The position numbers and the translations under genes are program-made. A stretch of 7,117 nt of DNA, from the NCBI GenBank assembly GCA_905192625.1, contig CAJJLI010000097.1, positions 1-7,117 of the forward strand. Direction: 5' to 3'. The notes under the pieces were generated by a model. It worked only from the letters and a program-made list of their open reading frames with translations, did no database searches and was not told where the DNA came from. This DNA comes from an uncultured Clostridium sp. (GTDB lineage Bacteria; Bacillota; Clostridia; Lachnospirales; Lachnospiraceae). Below, piece by piece: positions 1 through 6,708 of the stretch. Each line of letters opens with the position of its first letter. Positions within the stretch are counted from its first letter, which is position 1.

Positions 1-1738
1 AGTCGTATATTTTATTAGGTCCAAACCCATATCGTAACATGTAATCTAAAATAAAATAATGTACTGCATATGAGCCTATAGATTCCTCTGTTTTTTGAGC
101 AATTGTTCCGTCTGGATTTGGAGGTAGTAACTCAGGGCTGATTGGAGTATCACAGATATCAAAAAGCGTCTCCCTAATACCATCATTCTGTTTTTTGGCA
201 TAAGCTTTAACAATACTTCTTACCAAAGTTTTTGGTATCGACGAATTTACCCCATACATACTCATTTGGTCTCCATTATAGGTACACCATCCAAGAGCTA
301 ACTCAGATAAATCTCCTGTTCCTACTACTATTCCATTGTATTTATTCGCCATATCCATAAGAATTTGAGTTCGTTCCCTTGCCTGAGCATTCTCATAGGT
401 TATATCATGAACATTCATATCATGTCCAATGTCGTGATAGTGTTGAATACAAGCATCTCTAATTGGTATCTCTAATAATGTGACATTCAATGCTTCCATT
501 AGTTTCTTTGAATTTTCTAATGTTCTAGATGTTGTTCCAAAACCAGGCATTGTAATTCCAATGATACCTTTCATGTCATATTTATTTAATTTAAATGCCT
601 CTACAGTTACCATTAACGCCAGCGTAGAGTCCAAACCACCTGATATACCAATTATAGCTTTACTACATTGTATTTTTTTAAGTCGTTGAGCTAATCCAGT
701 GATTTGGATATTCATAATTTCTTCAGAACGTCTATCTATATTATTTGGAACAAATGGTAATATAGACAATTCCCTATTTGATTTGAATTTATGAGATGCA
801 GGTTCAAATGTTTTAACAACTATACGTTTATAGTCTTTCTTTTCTTGGACAATCATATAAGAACTGTTCACTGTCCTATCATTGATACATTTTTCTATAT
901 CAATTTGGCCATAGGTTATTTCTGTATTACTTAAAAATTTAGATTCCGATATAACATGACCATTCTCAGCGATAATACAATGCCCTGAGAACGCATTGTC
1001 TGTAGTAGACTCCTCCGATGTTGCAGATGCATATACATAACCACACATGCACCTTGCAGAATGCATCCTCACTAAATCTCTTCGATATTCTGATTTCCCA
1101 ATCGTTTCATTACTTGCTGAAAGATTTACTATGATATTAGCACCATGCAAACAATGATAGGAAGACACAGGTATCGGGCCCCATAAATCTTCACACACCT
1201 CAGCACCGATAACTGCTCCTGTTACTTCATCTTCAATAAGTAAATTTGTTGTAAACGGATACGTAACCCCTTTCATGGTCAATTCATCGTTAATTCTATC
1301 AAATGAAGGTTTAAAATTTCTTGATTCGTAAAAGACACTGTAGTTCGGGATGTAGGTCTTAGGTATTACTCCAAGAATTTTCCCCTTATGAACTGCGATT
1401 GCACAATTAAATAATTGATTATCCTTTCTTAACGGCATTCCTACAAACATAATTGGGTTATATTCGCTATTAGATTCTTCAACAAATCGAAACAATTCAT
1501 TCATAGCACTATTTATTAATGTGGAATGATTAAATAAGTCTCCACAAGTATAACCAGTAATACAAAGTTCTGGAAATACTGCGATTCTTGTTTGCCTCTC
1601 ACCACTACTATTTTTTATATTAACTTCATTGATAAGTTCTAACATTCTATCTACATTGTAACTTGGATCTCCAATTTGGATTGACATAGGTGTTAATGTA
1701 GCTACTTCAATGATTCCGTTATTTATAAAACCATTCAT
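1..1738 (-). CDS. nadE: Glutamine-dependent NAD+ synthetase, C-terminus cut by window edge
   Basis: Cytosolic enzyme that makes NAD+ from nicotinate adenine dinucleotide and ATP, using ammonia released from glutamine by its own amidase domain. The frame is open from an ATG at 1736-1738 to the left edge (579 codons, no stop). Bacterial two-domain NadE proteins are usually about 640 residues or longer, so several tens of residues are missing. The N-terminal nitrilase-type glutaminase (about 1-290) shows the Glu-Lys-Cys triad: Glu57 in FPELCITGY, Lys127 in IPKTYIPNY, Cys182 in AEVCEDLW. The synthetase domain (about 330 onward) has the PP-loop SGGLDS at 366-371, then ENAQARERTQILMD, GTGDLSELALGW and MSMYGVN, all typical of NadE. 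AAGGAG at 1748-1753 lies 9 nt before the ATG and fixes the start. It is the last visible gene of the NAD operon, 102 nt after pncB. Near the cut end, IGSYAVHYFILDY differs from the usual GPYELHDFFLYY-like segment. Confidence 0.96.
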   Translation of the reverse strand, partial: MNGFINNGIIEVATLTPMSIQIGDPSYNVDRMLELINEVNIKNSSGERQTRIAVFPELCITGYTCGDLFNHSTLINSAMNELFRFVEESNSEYNPIMFVGMPLRKDNQLFNCAIAVHKGKILGVIPKTYIPNYSVFYESRNFKPSFDRINDELTMKGVTYPFTTNLLIEDEVTGAVIGAEVCEDLWGPIPVSSYHCLHGANIIVNLSASNETIGKSEYRRDLVRMHSARCMCGYVYASATSEESTTDNAFSGHCIIAENGHVISESKFLSNTEITYGQIDIEKCINDRTVNSSYMIVQEKKDYKRIVVKTFEPASHKFKSNRELSILPFVPNNIDRRSEEIMNIQITGLAQRLKKIQCSKAIIGISGGLDSTLALMVTVEAFKLNKYDMKGIIGITMPGFGTTSRTLENSKKLMEALNVTLLEIPIRDACIQHYHDIGHDMNVHDITYENAQARERTQILMDMANKYNGIVVGTGDLSELALGWCTYNGDQMSMYGVNSSIPKTLVRSIVKAYAKKQNDGIRETLFDICDTPISPELLPPNPDGTIAQKTEESIGSYAVHYFILDYMLRYGFGPNKIYD

Positions 1739-1840
1739 TAATTTCAACTCCTTTTTTCAATGACTGAAATAAAATGTACTATATTCCGCATCAGCCACTG
1801 AAATATTTGCTGTTACCGGTGACACTTTTCAAATCCATCC
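1739..1840 (-). promoter_or_regulatory. pncB-nadE spacer: nadE ribosome site, 9-bp direct repeat, weak internal promoter candidate
   Basis: This is the widest gap inside the operon. It holds the strong ribosome site AAGGAG (1748-1753) for nadE. ACTGAAATA occurs twice in the same orientation (1763-1771 and 1797-1805), 34 bp apart. GTTACCGGTGAC (1812-1823) is a near-palindrome centred on ACCGGT. On the minus strand TATAGT (1778-1783) resembles a -10 box, but no good -35 sits 16-18 bp before it; TTGAAA (1827-1832) is too far away. An internal promoter or regulatory site is possible but weakly supported. Confidence 0.3.
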
Positions 1841-3310
1841 TTATATTACTTCCTCTTTTCTAGTATCATGTAAGAGACTCATTTTCATTTCATAATATTC
1901 CGGAGTCATATCTATATAATGTTTATGTGGATTTTCAAAACGCTGTTCTTCTGGCCATATTTCTTTTTCTAGTTGTAGTTTCACATATTCCCGAATTTCT
2001 TCTAGTTTTTTTTCTTTTTCTACTCTTTCCCCATTCTTTACTACAAGTCTTTGGAGTTCCTTCACAGTACAATCGGTGAAGTAACGATTCTTCCAAGGCT
2101 TTTCTGGATCTACATACCGATAAGGATGATTCATGTCAATTTGCTCATTCTCTCCTGCAATTAAATCAGCGATTGCATTTCCTTCCTTACAGTAAACACG
2201 ATATACCTTCTTTCTACCTGGATTTGTTATCTTTTCTACTGTTTCTGATACTTTTATTCTTGGCTTGTACCTACCTTCTTCTTCTACTGCTACTATTTTA
2301 TAAACAGCACCAAATACCGGATCGCTTTTGGCTGTAATTAACCTCTCCCCTACTCCAAAACTATCGATACAAGCGCCTTGCATCATGAGAGATGCAATTG
2401 TATATTCATCAAGGCTGTTAGATACAATTATTTTACAATCTTTCAGTCCCTCATCATCTAACATTTTTCTCACCTTTTTAGATAGATAAGCAAGATCGCC
2501 AGAATCCAAGCGAACTCCTTTCAACCTCTTTCCTAAAGGCTCTAATACTTCCTTGGCAACTCTAATGGCATTGGGCACCCCTGAATGGATAACATCATAA
2601 GTATCAATCAGTAAAACAGTTGCATCTGGATATTTCATTGCATAATTCTTAAATGCTTCATATTCATCTTTAAAATACATGACCCAACTATGTGCCATAG
2701 TTCCACTTACTGGAATCCCAAAATGCTGACCTGCTAAAACCGTTGCTGTACTGTTTGCTCCACCAATGTAAGCAGCCCTTGCTCCATAAACTGCAGCATC
2801 CACATTATGAGCACGTCTTGCACCAAAATCCGAAACAGCACGTCCTGCTGCCGCTTTTACAATTCTCTGGGTCTTAGTTGCTATCAATGACTGATGATTT
2901 ATTTGAGTTAAAATGGCAGTTTCAATTAACTGCGCGTCAATCAGTGGAGCCACGACTGTTAATATCGGCTCATTGGGATACATAATGGTCCCCTCTGGAA
3001 AGGAATAAATATCTCCACCAAACCTGAAATGCCTTAAATAATCCAAAAAATCATCCTGGAATAAATCCAACGATCTCAAATATTCAATATCCTCATCATC
3101 AAAATGCAAATTCTCAACATATTCTATAATTTGTTCTAGACCTACAAAAATTGCAAATCCACCTTGGTCAGGATTTTTTCTATAAAACACATCAAATACT
3201 ACTCGAGTATCATTATTTTCTTGTGAAAAATAACCATTTGCCATGGTCATCTCATATAAATCCATTAACATACTTAAATTTCTTTTATCAAACTGAGTCA
3301 CAGGAATCAT
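1841..3310 (-). CDS. pncB: Nicotinate phosphoribosyltransferase
   Basis: Cytosolic enzyme of the Preiss-Handler pathway: nicotinate + PRPP (+ ATP) gives nicotinate mononucleotide, the entry step of niacin salvage. The length (489 residues) is normal for the family. The N-terminus LSMLMDLYEMTMANGYF (12-28) is the family signature. VSDFGARRAHNVDA (159-172) and the GTMAHSW loop follow, with His207 at the position of the phosphorylated histidine of NAPRTases; then LIDTYD (234-239) and VRLDSGDL (266-273), which belong to the phosphoribosyl-binding barrel. The C-terminal region is charged and complete. The ATG overlaps the stop of the HD gene as ATGA (3307-3310), suggesting translational coupling. 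However, the purine run AAAGGGG abuts this ATG directly, whereas a GTG at 3299-3301 lies 9 nt from it, so the real protein may start three residues later (VTQFDKRN...). Its product reaches NadE through NadD, which is not in the window. Confidence 0.97.
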   Translation of the reverse strand: MIPVTQFDKRNLSMLMDLYEMTMANGYFSQENNDTRVVFDVFYRKNPDQGGFAIFVGLEQIIEYVENLHFDDEDIEYLRSLDLFQDDFLDYLRHFRFGGDIYSFPEGTIMYPNEPILTVVAPLIDAQLIETAILTQINHQSLIATKTQRIVKAAAGRAVSDFGARRAHNVDAAVYGARAAYIGGANSTATVLAGQHFGIPVSGTMAHSWVMYFKDEYEAFKNYAMKYPDATVLLIDTYDVIHSGVPNAIRVAKEVLEPLGKRLKGVRLDSGDLAYLSKKVRKMLDDEGLKDCKIIVSNSLDEYTIASLMMQGACIDSFGVGERLITAKSDPVFGAVYKIVAVEEEGRYKPRIKVSETVEKITNPGRKKVYRVYCKEGNAIADLIAGENEQIDMNHPYRYVDPEKPWKNRYFTDCTVKELQRLVVKNGERVEKEKKLEEIREYVKLQLEKEIWPEEQRFENPHKHYIDMTPEYYEMKMSLLHDTRKEEVI

Positions 3311-3906
3311 CCCCTTTCAATATGATTTGGTAACTCCTCATGAATTCCATTTAGTTTTTTTGCCAAATCAATTAAATTTCTCGCTTCTTCATTTCTTAGA
3401 AACTTTACATCCAGCGCATCCGTACCTAATCGATAACGATCCAATGCATCGGCATCCTTAAATATCTGATATATTAGAATACCGTTATCCATAAATAGTC
3501 CTTCACTGGATATTCTATCTATTCCCACTTTGTCATCCAAGTCATGATAATACATAGCGTAATATGCTCTTTTATCAAAAAGAAGAGGATGATGATTACA
3601 GTATTCTTTGTAATACAAAGCTGCACGCTGACCATGTCCTACATCGTATCCGTCATCATATCGCCTTGAATCATGAAAGCATGTAGCCATGCATAGAGCA
3701 TCTAAATCATCAGGACTCATATGTTTTATATCACCAATCAATAATGCAAAAAATAAAACTCTCTTACAATGCTCTTTGGTGTGAAGTTCACTTGTTTTTA
3801 ACTGAAACTCTACCTCTTGTTCCATAAAAGAGCTCCAATGTAAATATTGCTCCCTGATTGAATCGTATTCTTTTTGTTTTAATATTTCTTCTAATGGCTT
3901 ATCCAC
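3307..3906 (-). CDS. HD-domain metal-dependent phosphohydrolase, substrate unknown
   Basis: Soluble protein of 199 residues with no signal peptide or membrane segment. The HD-superfamily metal site is visible: His46 (HTKEHCKRV), His78-Asp79 (FHDSRRYDD) and Asp151 or Asp153 (FKDADALDR). Conserved-looking His91 (GHGQRA) and His121-Asp122 (YYHDLDD) suggest a site that could hold two metals. HD proteins usually hydrolyse phosphoester or phosphoanhydride bonds of nucleotides. It does not look like YqeK, the HD enzyme linked to nadD in many Firmicutes, which has different surrounding motifs. The start is a GTG (3904-3906), preceded by AAAGGGAG with a 9-nt spacer. The gene begins 56 nt after the sirtuin gene and overlaps pncB by 4 nt, so it is tightly embedded in the NAD operon. 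A role on an NAD-derived nucleotide is inference from context only. Confidence 0.88.
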   Translation of the reverse strand: MDKPLEEILKQKEYDSIREQYLHWSSFMEQEVEFQLKTSELHTKEHCKRVLFFALLIGDIKHMSPDDLDALCMATCFHDSRRYDDGYDVGHGQRAALYYKEYCNHHPLLFDKRAYYAMYYHDLDDKVGIDRISSEGLFMDNGILIYQIFKDADALDRYRLGTDALDVKFLRNEEARNLIDLAKKLNGIHEELPNHIERG

Positions 3907-3962
3907 CTTTGTTATCTCCCTTTAAAATAATTGTGTGTTTTCTCAGTATGCTACACTCTTTT

Positions 3963-4850
3963 TTATATATTATTCTTATTCTTCATTGCTTCTTTTACAT
4001 CAGCAAGCACTTTGGCAATATCTTCATGAAACGCCATTCCTTTATTCTTTAACTCCTCCGGCAATAGCGCATCTTTTGGATTAATTGTAATGTAATAAGC
4101 GTTTGGTAGGTTATAAGTGAGGTTCCAGAAAGGCTCCTGTATGAACATTGGTGTCATTCTTCCTACACCCAATTCTATAAACAATATCTTTTTCTTCTGA
4201 TTATCCAAAACAAATTGCTGCCATTTCTCATGCTCTTCATTAAATTTTTTTCCCTCAAGAAAAACAAAAGAGCGAACCCATGGTTCCATTGGTTGACCGC
4301 ACTTTGGACACATCGGAAGCATTTCTGTTGGAATCTTTGTATCTGTAATTGACTCGTTCATCTTATAAGTCATATCTTTATTATCATATATCTCATCATG
4401 ACATCTTCGACTACACTGATAATATCTCCAATCCCCTTGAATTGCGCTGATTTTCTGCTCTGGAACTATTCCTGTAAATTGAAAATCCTGATTTGTAGTA
4501 AGAATATGATAATTCTTATTTTTGATGATATCCATTAGGTCATAATACGTCTCTCCTGTTGGACTCTCATAAAGCAGATGAACCAATCTGGCAATAAATG
4601 CCCATCTTTCCTCTGGTGTACGATAATGATAATAGAATCCATTAAAACTACCTTCAAATCCATATTTTTTATAGAAATCTGCAAATGCTTCATGAAATAA
4701 CTTATCTCCTTCATACCAGTGGGTATATCCCGCTGCTGCACTCATTCCGGAAGCTGCCCCTATCAATATCGCATCTGCCTCTTCTATCTTTTCAATCATT
4801 TGAATAATCTGCTTTTCGTAGCTTTTTTTTGTAATATCCTTCAATTTCAT
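3963..4850 (-). CDS. Sir2-family NAD+-dependent protein, SirTM (M-class)-like
   Basis: Cytosolic sirtuin of 295 residues. The Rossmann NAD-binding loop is GAASGMSAAAGY (31-42), with Ala33 where most sirtuins have Gly. TTNQDFQF (118-125) carries the NAD-site Asn120. Where classical deacetylases have the catalytic His in an HG motif, this protein has Gln138 in IQGDWRYYQCS. A zinc ribbon is formed by Cys146, Cys150, Cys181 and Cys184. LGVGRMTPMFIQEPFW (227-242) follows, as in SirTM. SirTM proteins are reported to ADP-ribosylate lipoyl-GcvH-L in staphylococci and streptococci, with Gln in place of His; from this likeness I infer ADP-ribosyltransfer rather than deacetylation. Either reaction consumes NAD+ and releases nicotinamide. 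It is the first gene of the operon with HD, pncB and nadE. TAGGAG with an 11-nt spacer precedes the ATG. No macrodomain, GcvH-L or lipoate ligase gene is in the window. Confidence 0.9.
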   Translation of the reverse strand: MKLKDITKKSYEKQIIQMIEKIEEADAILIGAASGMSAAAGYTHWYEGDKLFHEAFADFYKKYGFEGSFNGFYYHYRTPEERWAFIARLVHLLYESPTGETYYDLMDIIKNKNYHILTTNQDFQFTGIVPEQKISAIQGDWRYYQCSRRCHDEIYDNKDMTYKMNESITDTKIPTEMLPMCPKCGQPMEPWVRSFVFLEGKKFNEEHEKWQQFVLDNQKKKILFIELGVGRMTPMFIQEPFWNLTYNLPNAYYITINPKDALLPEELKNKGMAFHEDIAKVLADVKEAMKNKNNI

Positions 4851-4884
4851 ATATTGCTTTACTCCTATTTACTTTTATTGTTTT

Positions 4885-4949
4885 GTTGTTAGTTTAATTA
4901 TAACAACTAGAGTTTATCATTTATGATGTTTCAGGTCAAGTGGTTGTTA
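4885..4949. promoter_or_regulatory. Candidate operator: GTTGTTA/TAACAAC dyad plus third half-site around the promoter
   Basis: Read on the plus strand, GTTGTTA (4885-4891) and TAACAAC (4901-4907) form a perfect 7-bp dyad with a 9-bp spacer. A third half-site, GTTGTTA (4943-4949), lies just upstream of the -35 box and is inverted relative to 4901-4907 across 35 bp; that pair extends to 9 bp with one mismatch (4901-4909 with 4941-4949). The dyad covers the perfect TATAAT and the predicted start of the other promoter, a usual place for a repressor. The regulator is unknown; a niacin- or NAD-responsive repressor is an inference from the genes downstream. Confidence 0.5.
4897..4939 (-). promoter_or_regulatory. 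Promoter region of the sirtuin-HD-pncB-nadE operon (two overlapping candidates)
   Basis: Candidate 1: TTGACC (4934-4939) and TAAACT (4911-4916), exactly 17 bp apart, with TGA directly before the -10 as an extended element; the start would be near 4904. Candidate 2: a perfect TATAAT (4897-4902) preceded by TGT as an extended -10, with only a poor -35 (CATAAA, 4920-4925); the start would be near 4890. Both give a short leader of about 40-55 nt before the sirtuin ATG, with no room for a riboswitch and none seen. Confidence 0.6.
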
Positions 4950-5040
4950 CTATATTTTTATCAACAAAAACTTAAAAGTAATGTAAAATTAATATCCAAT
5001 TAACATTAAATACTTCATAAATGAAAAGTACGAGTAGCTT

Positions 5041-5046
5041 TATAAT
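5041..5046 (+). promoter_or_regulatory. Possible plus-strand -10 box with upstream dyad
   Basis: TATAAT stands at 5041-5046, about 20 bp before the remnant reading frame. No good -35 lies 16-18 bp upstream. An imperfect dyad at 5011-5030 (TTCAT-AA-ATGAA at 5014-5025, with outer TAC/GTA) is placed where an activator or repressor could bind. In such AT-rich DNA a chance TATAAT is quite possible. Confidence 0.25.
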
Positions 5047-5064
5047 GGAAATAGCATTAGATAG

Positions 5065-5133
5065 TTAGATATAAATAAAAGGTTTTATAACAGATTAGAA
5101 CCAGATGTTATTCTTGAACTAGAAGAACTTTAA
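5065..5133 (+). pseudogene. Remnant of the C-terminus of a lost plus-strand protein
   Basis: The frame opens just after a TAG (5062-5064) and runs 22 codons to a TAA (5131-5133). It encodes a charged, amphipathic tail containing KRFYNRLEPDVILELEEL, which reads like a genuine protein C-terminus rather than noise translation. It has no start codon: nothing with ATG, GTG or TTG and a ribosome site is in frame. A strong terminator-like hairpin begins 3 nt after the stop, as expected for the end of a real gene. The rest of the gene appears deleted. I do not recognise the family. The alternative is chance, or a small RNA with an accidental frame. Confidence 0.35.
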
Positions 5134-5136
5134 AGA

Positions 5137-5187
5137 TAAATAGGGAAAATTACTACGAACTGATAAAGTAGTAATTTTCCCTATTTA
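5137..5187. terminator. Perfect 20-bp stem hairpin, probably a bidirectional terminator
   Basis: Arms 5137-5156 and 5168-5187 are perfectly complementary over 20 bp, around an 11-nt loop (5157-5167). The stem is mostly A/T with a GGG/CCC block, and its ends give A-rich 5' and U-rich 3' flanks on both strands. On the minus strand the trailing RNA reads AUUUAUCUUU, so it can end the histidine kinase operon about 150 nt after its stop. On the plus strand it directly follows the remnant reading frame. It separates the two-component operon from the NAD operon. Confidence 0.7.
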
Positions 5188-5337
5188 GAATTGAATTTTA
5201 ATCACTAGTGGTTTCCTGGAATCTTCCTTCTTGTCAATTCACTTTGATTCCAATTAATTTATTTTATAAACATATTGATAATATCCCTGCATGTATGAAT
5301 TACTCCTAAATTTTTAGTTCCTTAATTATACTCATGG
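5188..5337. other. Spacer after the histidine kinase gene, no gene seen
   Basis: Only short frames occur here: a 9-codon one starting 2 nt after the kinase stop (5306-5335, minus) and a 12-codon one (5254-5292, minus) with GGAG 10 nt before its ATG. Neither has other support. An inverted repeat, TGGAATC (5217-5223) with GATTCCA (5246-5252), encloses 22 nt but has no U-run on either side, so it does not look like a terminator. Confidence 0.5.
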
Positions 5338-6708
5338 TTAATACTGATTTCGAATTATCAATGATACAATCGCTCCGCACCCATCTTTTCGATTTGAAAT
5401 TTCAATCGTTCCGTTATGCTGTTCAGCCACCGATTTCGCAATATAAAGCCCCATGCCATAATGTTTTCCAGAGCGTTCTATCTTCTCTGTAAAAAACTCC
5501 ATTGTGGCATTTTTAAGTCCAGCAACTGTAAAACCTTTACCGCTGTCTATTATGGTAAAAGTTAATACTTCATCACTTCCAGTTATTTTAAATTCAATTT
5601 TACTTCCCTCTTTCGAATACTCTACTGCATTATCAAAAATATTTAAAACAGCTCTTCCAATAAGCACTACATCACCGTTAAATATTTCAGGCAGTTTGTC
5701 ATACTCTATAAACAAAATAATATTTTTTACATGACAAAGCGCTTTTGCTTGTTTCTCAATGTCGAAAATAAAATCTTGTACCAAAAATGGTTGATTTTGA
5801 ACCTTCGAAGAATCCTTCACAGTAGCGGCTGTCATCAGCAGTTCGATATAGTTTTCTATCTTCTCTGAGCTTCTTTGAATGTATTGCAATAGCTCCTTAT
5901 CTGCAGTTGATAAATCTGATTCTAACAGTAGCTCGGTATTACCCCTAATAATTGTTAACGGTGTTTTAATGTCATGGGCAATTGCTGAAATTTGCGTTGT
6001 TTTACTTTGTTCCAAGTCCCATTGCTGATTTAAAGAATCTGATAATGCTACTTTTAGTTCGCCTATGGATTGCAACACCGTATTTAGCTCTCGAATTTGT
6101 GTAGGAACTATTTCAAAATTTAAGTCTTTTTCTTTTATTAAATCAGTAGCCTTAATAAGAGGAGCAAGTTCAGTCTTTATTTTTTTACTGAATTTGAAGG
6201 CAATAACGATTGCACTTAATATGAAACAACTAAAAAAAATAGCAATGGCCAATAGCTCAGGATTAGGAAAGAGTTTGTTCAACATGGGCGATGAAAAATG
6301 CGCTAACATATCATATTTTATAACTAGACTACTCTCATCCATGCGCTGAATATTTCTGTATTGGCTACTAGATAGTTTCGACTTTCCAAGCAGATACTCC
6401 CTTGTGCGTGATATCTCTTTTTCTGTCATGTTGCTATTTAAAGCCTCACCTGTTTTTCCAAACAATACATAAGTACTGGGGTAAGGAATCAAAGATGGAT
6501 CAAAAACATCGCTTTGCATCAGTTGATCTTCTACCTTCTGCAGTTCTTGCTCGGCATAATTTGCCGGTAAAATTACCCCTTTTGCAAGTGCGTAGTAAAA
6601 GCTAAATATAATAGTTGCAATAATCAATATCATAACAACGCAAAATACAGCTAAATAACGCAAGAATATTCTATATAAAGAAGCAGCCTTCGGTTTATTT
6701 ATTTCCAT
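5338..6708 (-). CDS. Membrane sensor histidine kinase (HisKA/HATPase)
   Basis: Inner-membrane sensor kinase of 456 residues that autophosphorylates and passes phosphate to the co-encoded regulator. There are two membrane segments, at about 14-39 and 152-173, with an extracytoplasmic domain of about 110 residues between them. A linker with HAMP-like character (about 174-235) follows. The phosphoacceptor is His245 in AHDIKTPLTIIRGN. The ATP-binding domain shows the N box (Asn356 and Asn360 in LNIFDNAVEYS), G1 (DSGKGF, 388-393) and G2 (HYGMGLYIAKSVAEQHNG, from 416). The RGN...ELL and HYGMGLYIA wording recalls kinases of the SpaK/CprK type that control lantibiotic-resistance ABC transporters; that is a resemblance only. 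The ATG lies inside the end of the regulator gene (10-bp overlap), with a G-rich ribosome site (TAGG, 6-nt spacer). No partner genes follow downstream in the window. Confidence 0.95.
   Translation of the reverse strand: MEINKPKAASLYRIFLRYLAVFCVVMILIIATIIFSFYYALAKGVILPANYAEQELQKVEDQLMQSDVFDPSLIPYPSTYVLFGKTGEALNSNMTEKEISRTREYLLGKSKLSSSQYRNIQRMDESSLVIKYDMLAHFSSPMLNKLFPNPELLAIAIFFSCFILSAIVIAFKFSKKIKTELAPLIKATDLIKEKDLNFEIVPTQIRELNTVLQSIGELKVALSDSLNQQWDLEQSKTTQISAIAHDIKTPLTIIRGNTELLLESDLSTADKELLQYIQRSSEKIENYIELLMTAATVKDSSKVQNQPFLVQDFIFDIEKQAKALCHVKNIILFIEYDKLPEIFNGDVVLIGRAVLNIFDNAVEYSKEGSKIEFKITGSDEVLTFTIIDSGKGFTVAGLKNATMEFFTEKIERSGKHYGMGLYIAKSVAEQHNGTIEISNRKDGCGAIVSLIIRNQY

Noticed and set aside
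480..689. Plus-strand open frame of 69 codons
   Set aside because: It lies wholly inside nadE on the other strand, across the codons of the SGGLDS loop, and has no ribosome site or recognisable motif.
4535..4741. Minus-strand frame of 68 codons inside the sirtuin gene
   Set aside because: It is a shifted frame of the sirtuin coding sequence, whose own frame carries all conserved motifs without interruption.
1..4850. Reading the NAD operon as an anti-phage defence system (NAD depletion by a sirtuin)
   Set aside because: Defence sirtuins are normally fused to or paired with effector or sensor partners; here the partners are housekeeping salvage enzymes, and no toxin, nuclease, mobile element or other defence gene is present.
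4851..4904. Riboswitch in the leader of the NAD operon
   Set aside because: The predicted leader is only about 40-55 nt and shows no stable paired structure resembling a known NAD+ riboswitch.
5217..5252. Inverted repeat TGGAATC/GATTCCA as a terminator of the kinase operon
   Set aside because: Only 7 bp with a 22-nt loop and no U-run; the perfect 20-bp hairpin at 5137-5187 is a far better terminator.
5254..5335. Two tiny minus-strand frames after the kinase stop (12 and 9 codons), one with GGAG before its ATG
   Set aside because: They are too short to judge, with no conserved pattern; a chance purine run is expected in such DNA.
6065..6605. Plus-strand open frames opposite the histidine kinase (6065-6349 and 6402-6605)
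   Set aside because: The kinase frame beneath them is complete and well conserved; these antisense frames show no family features.
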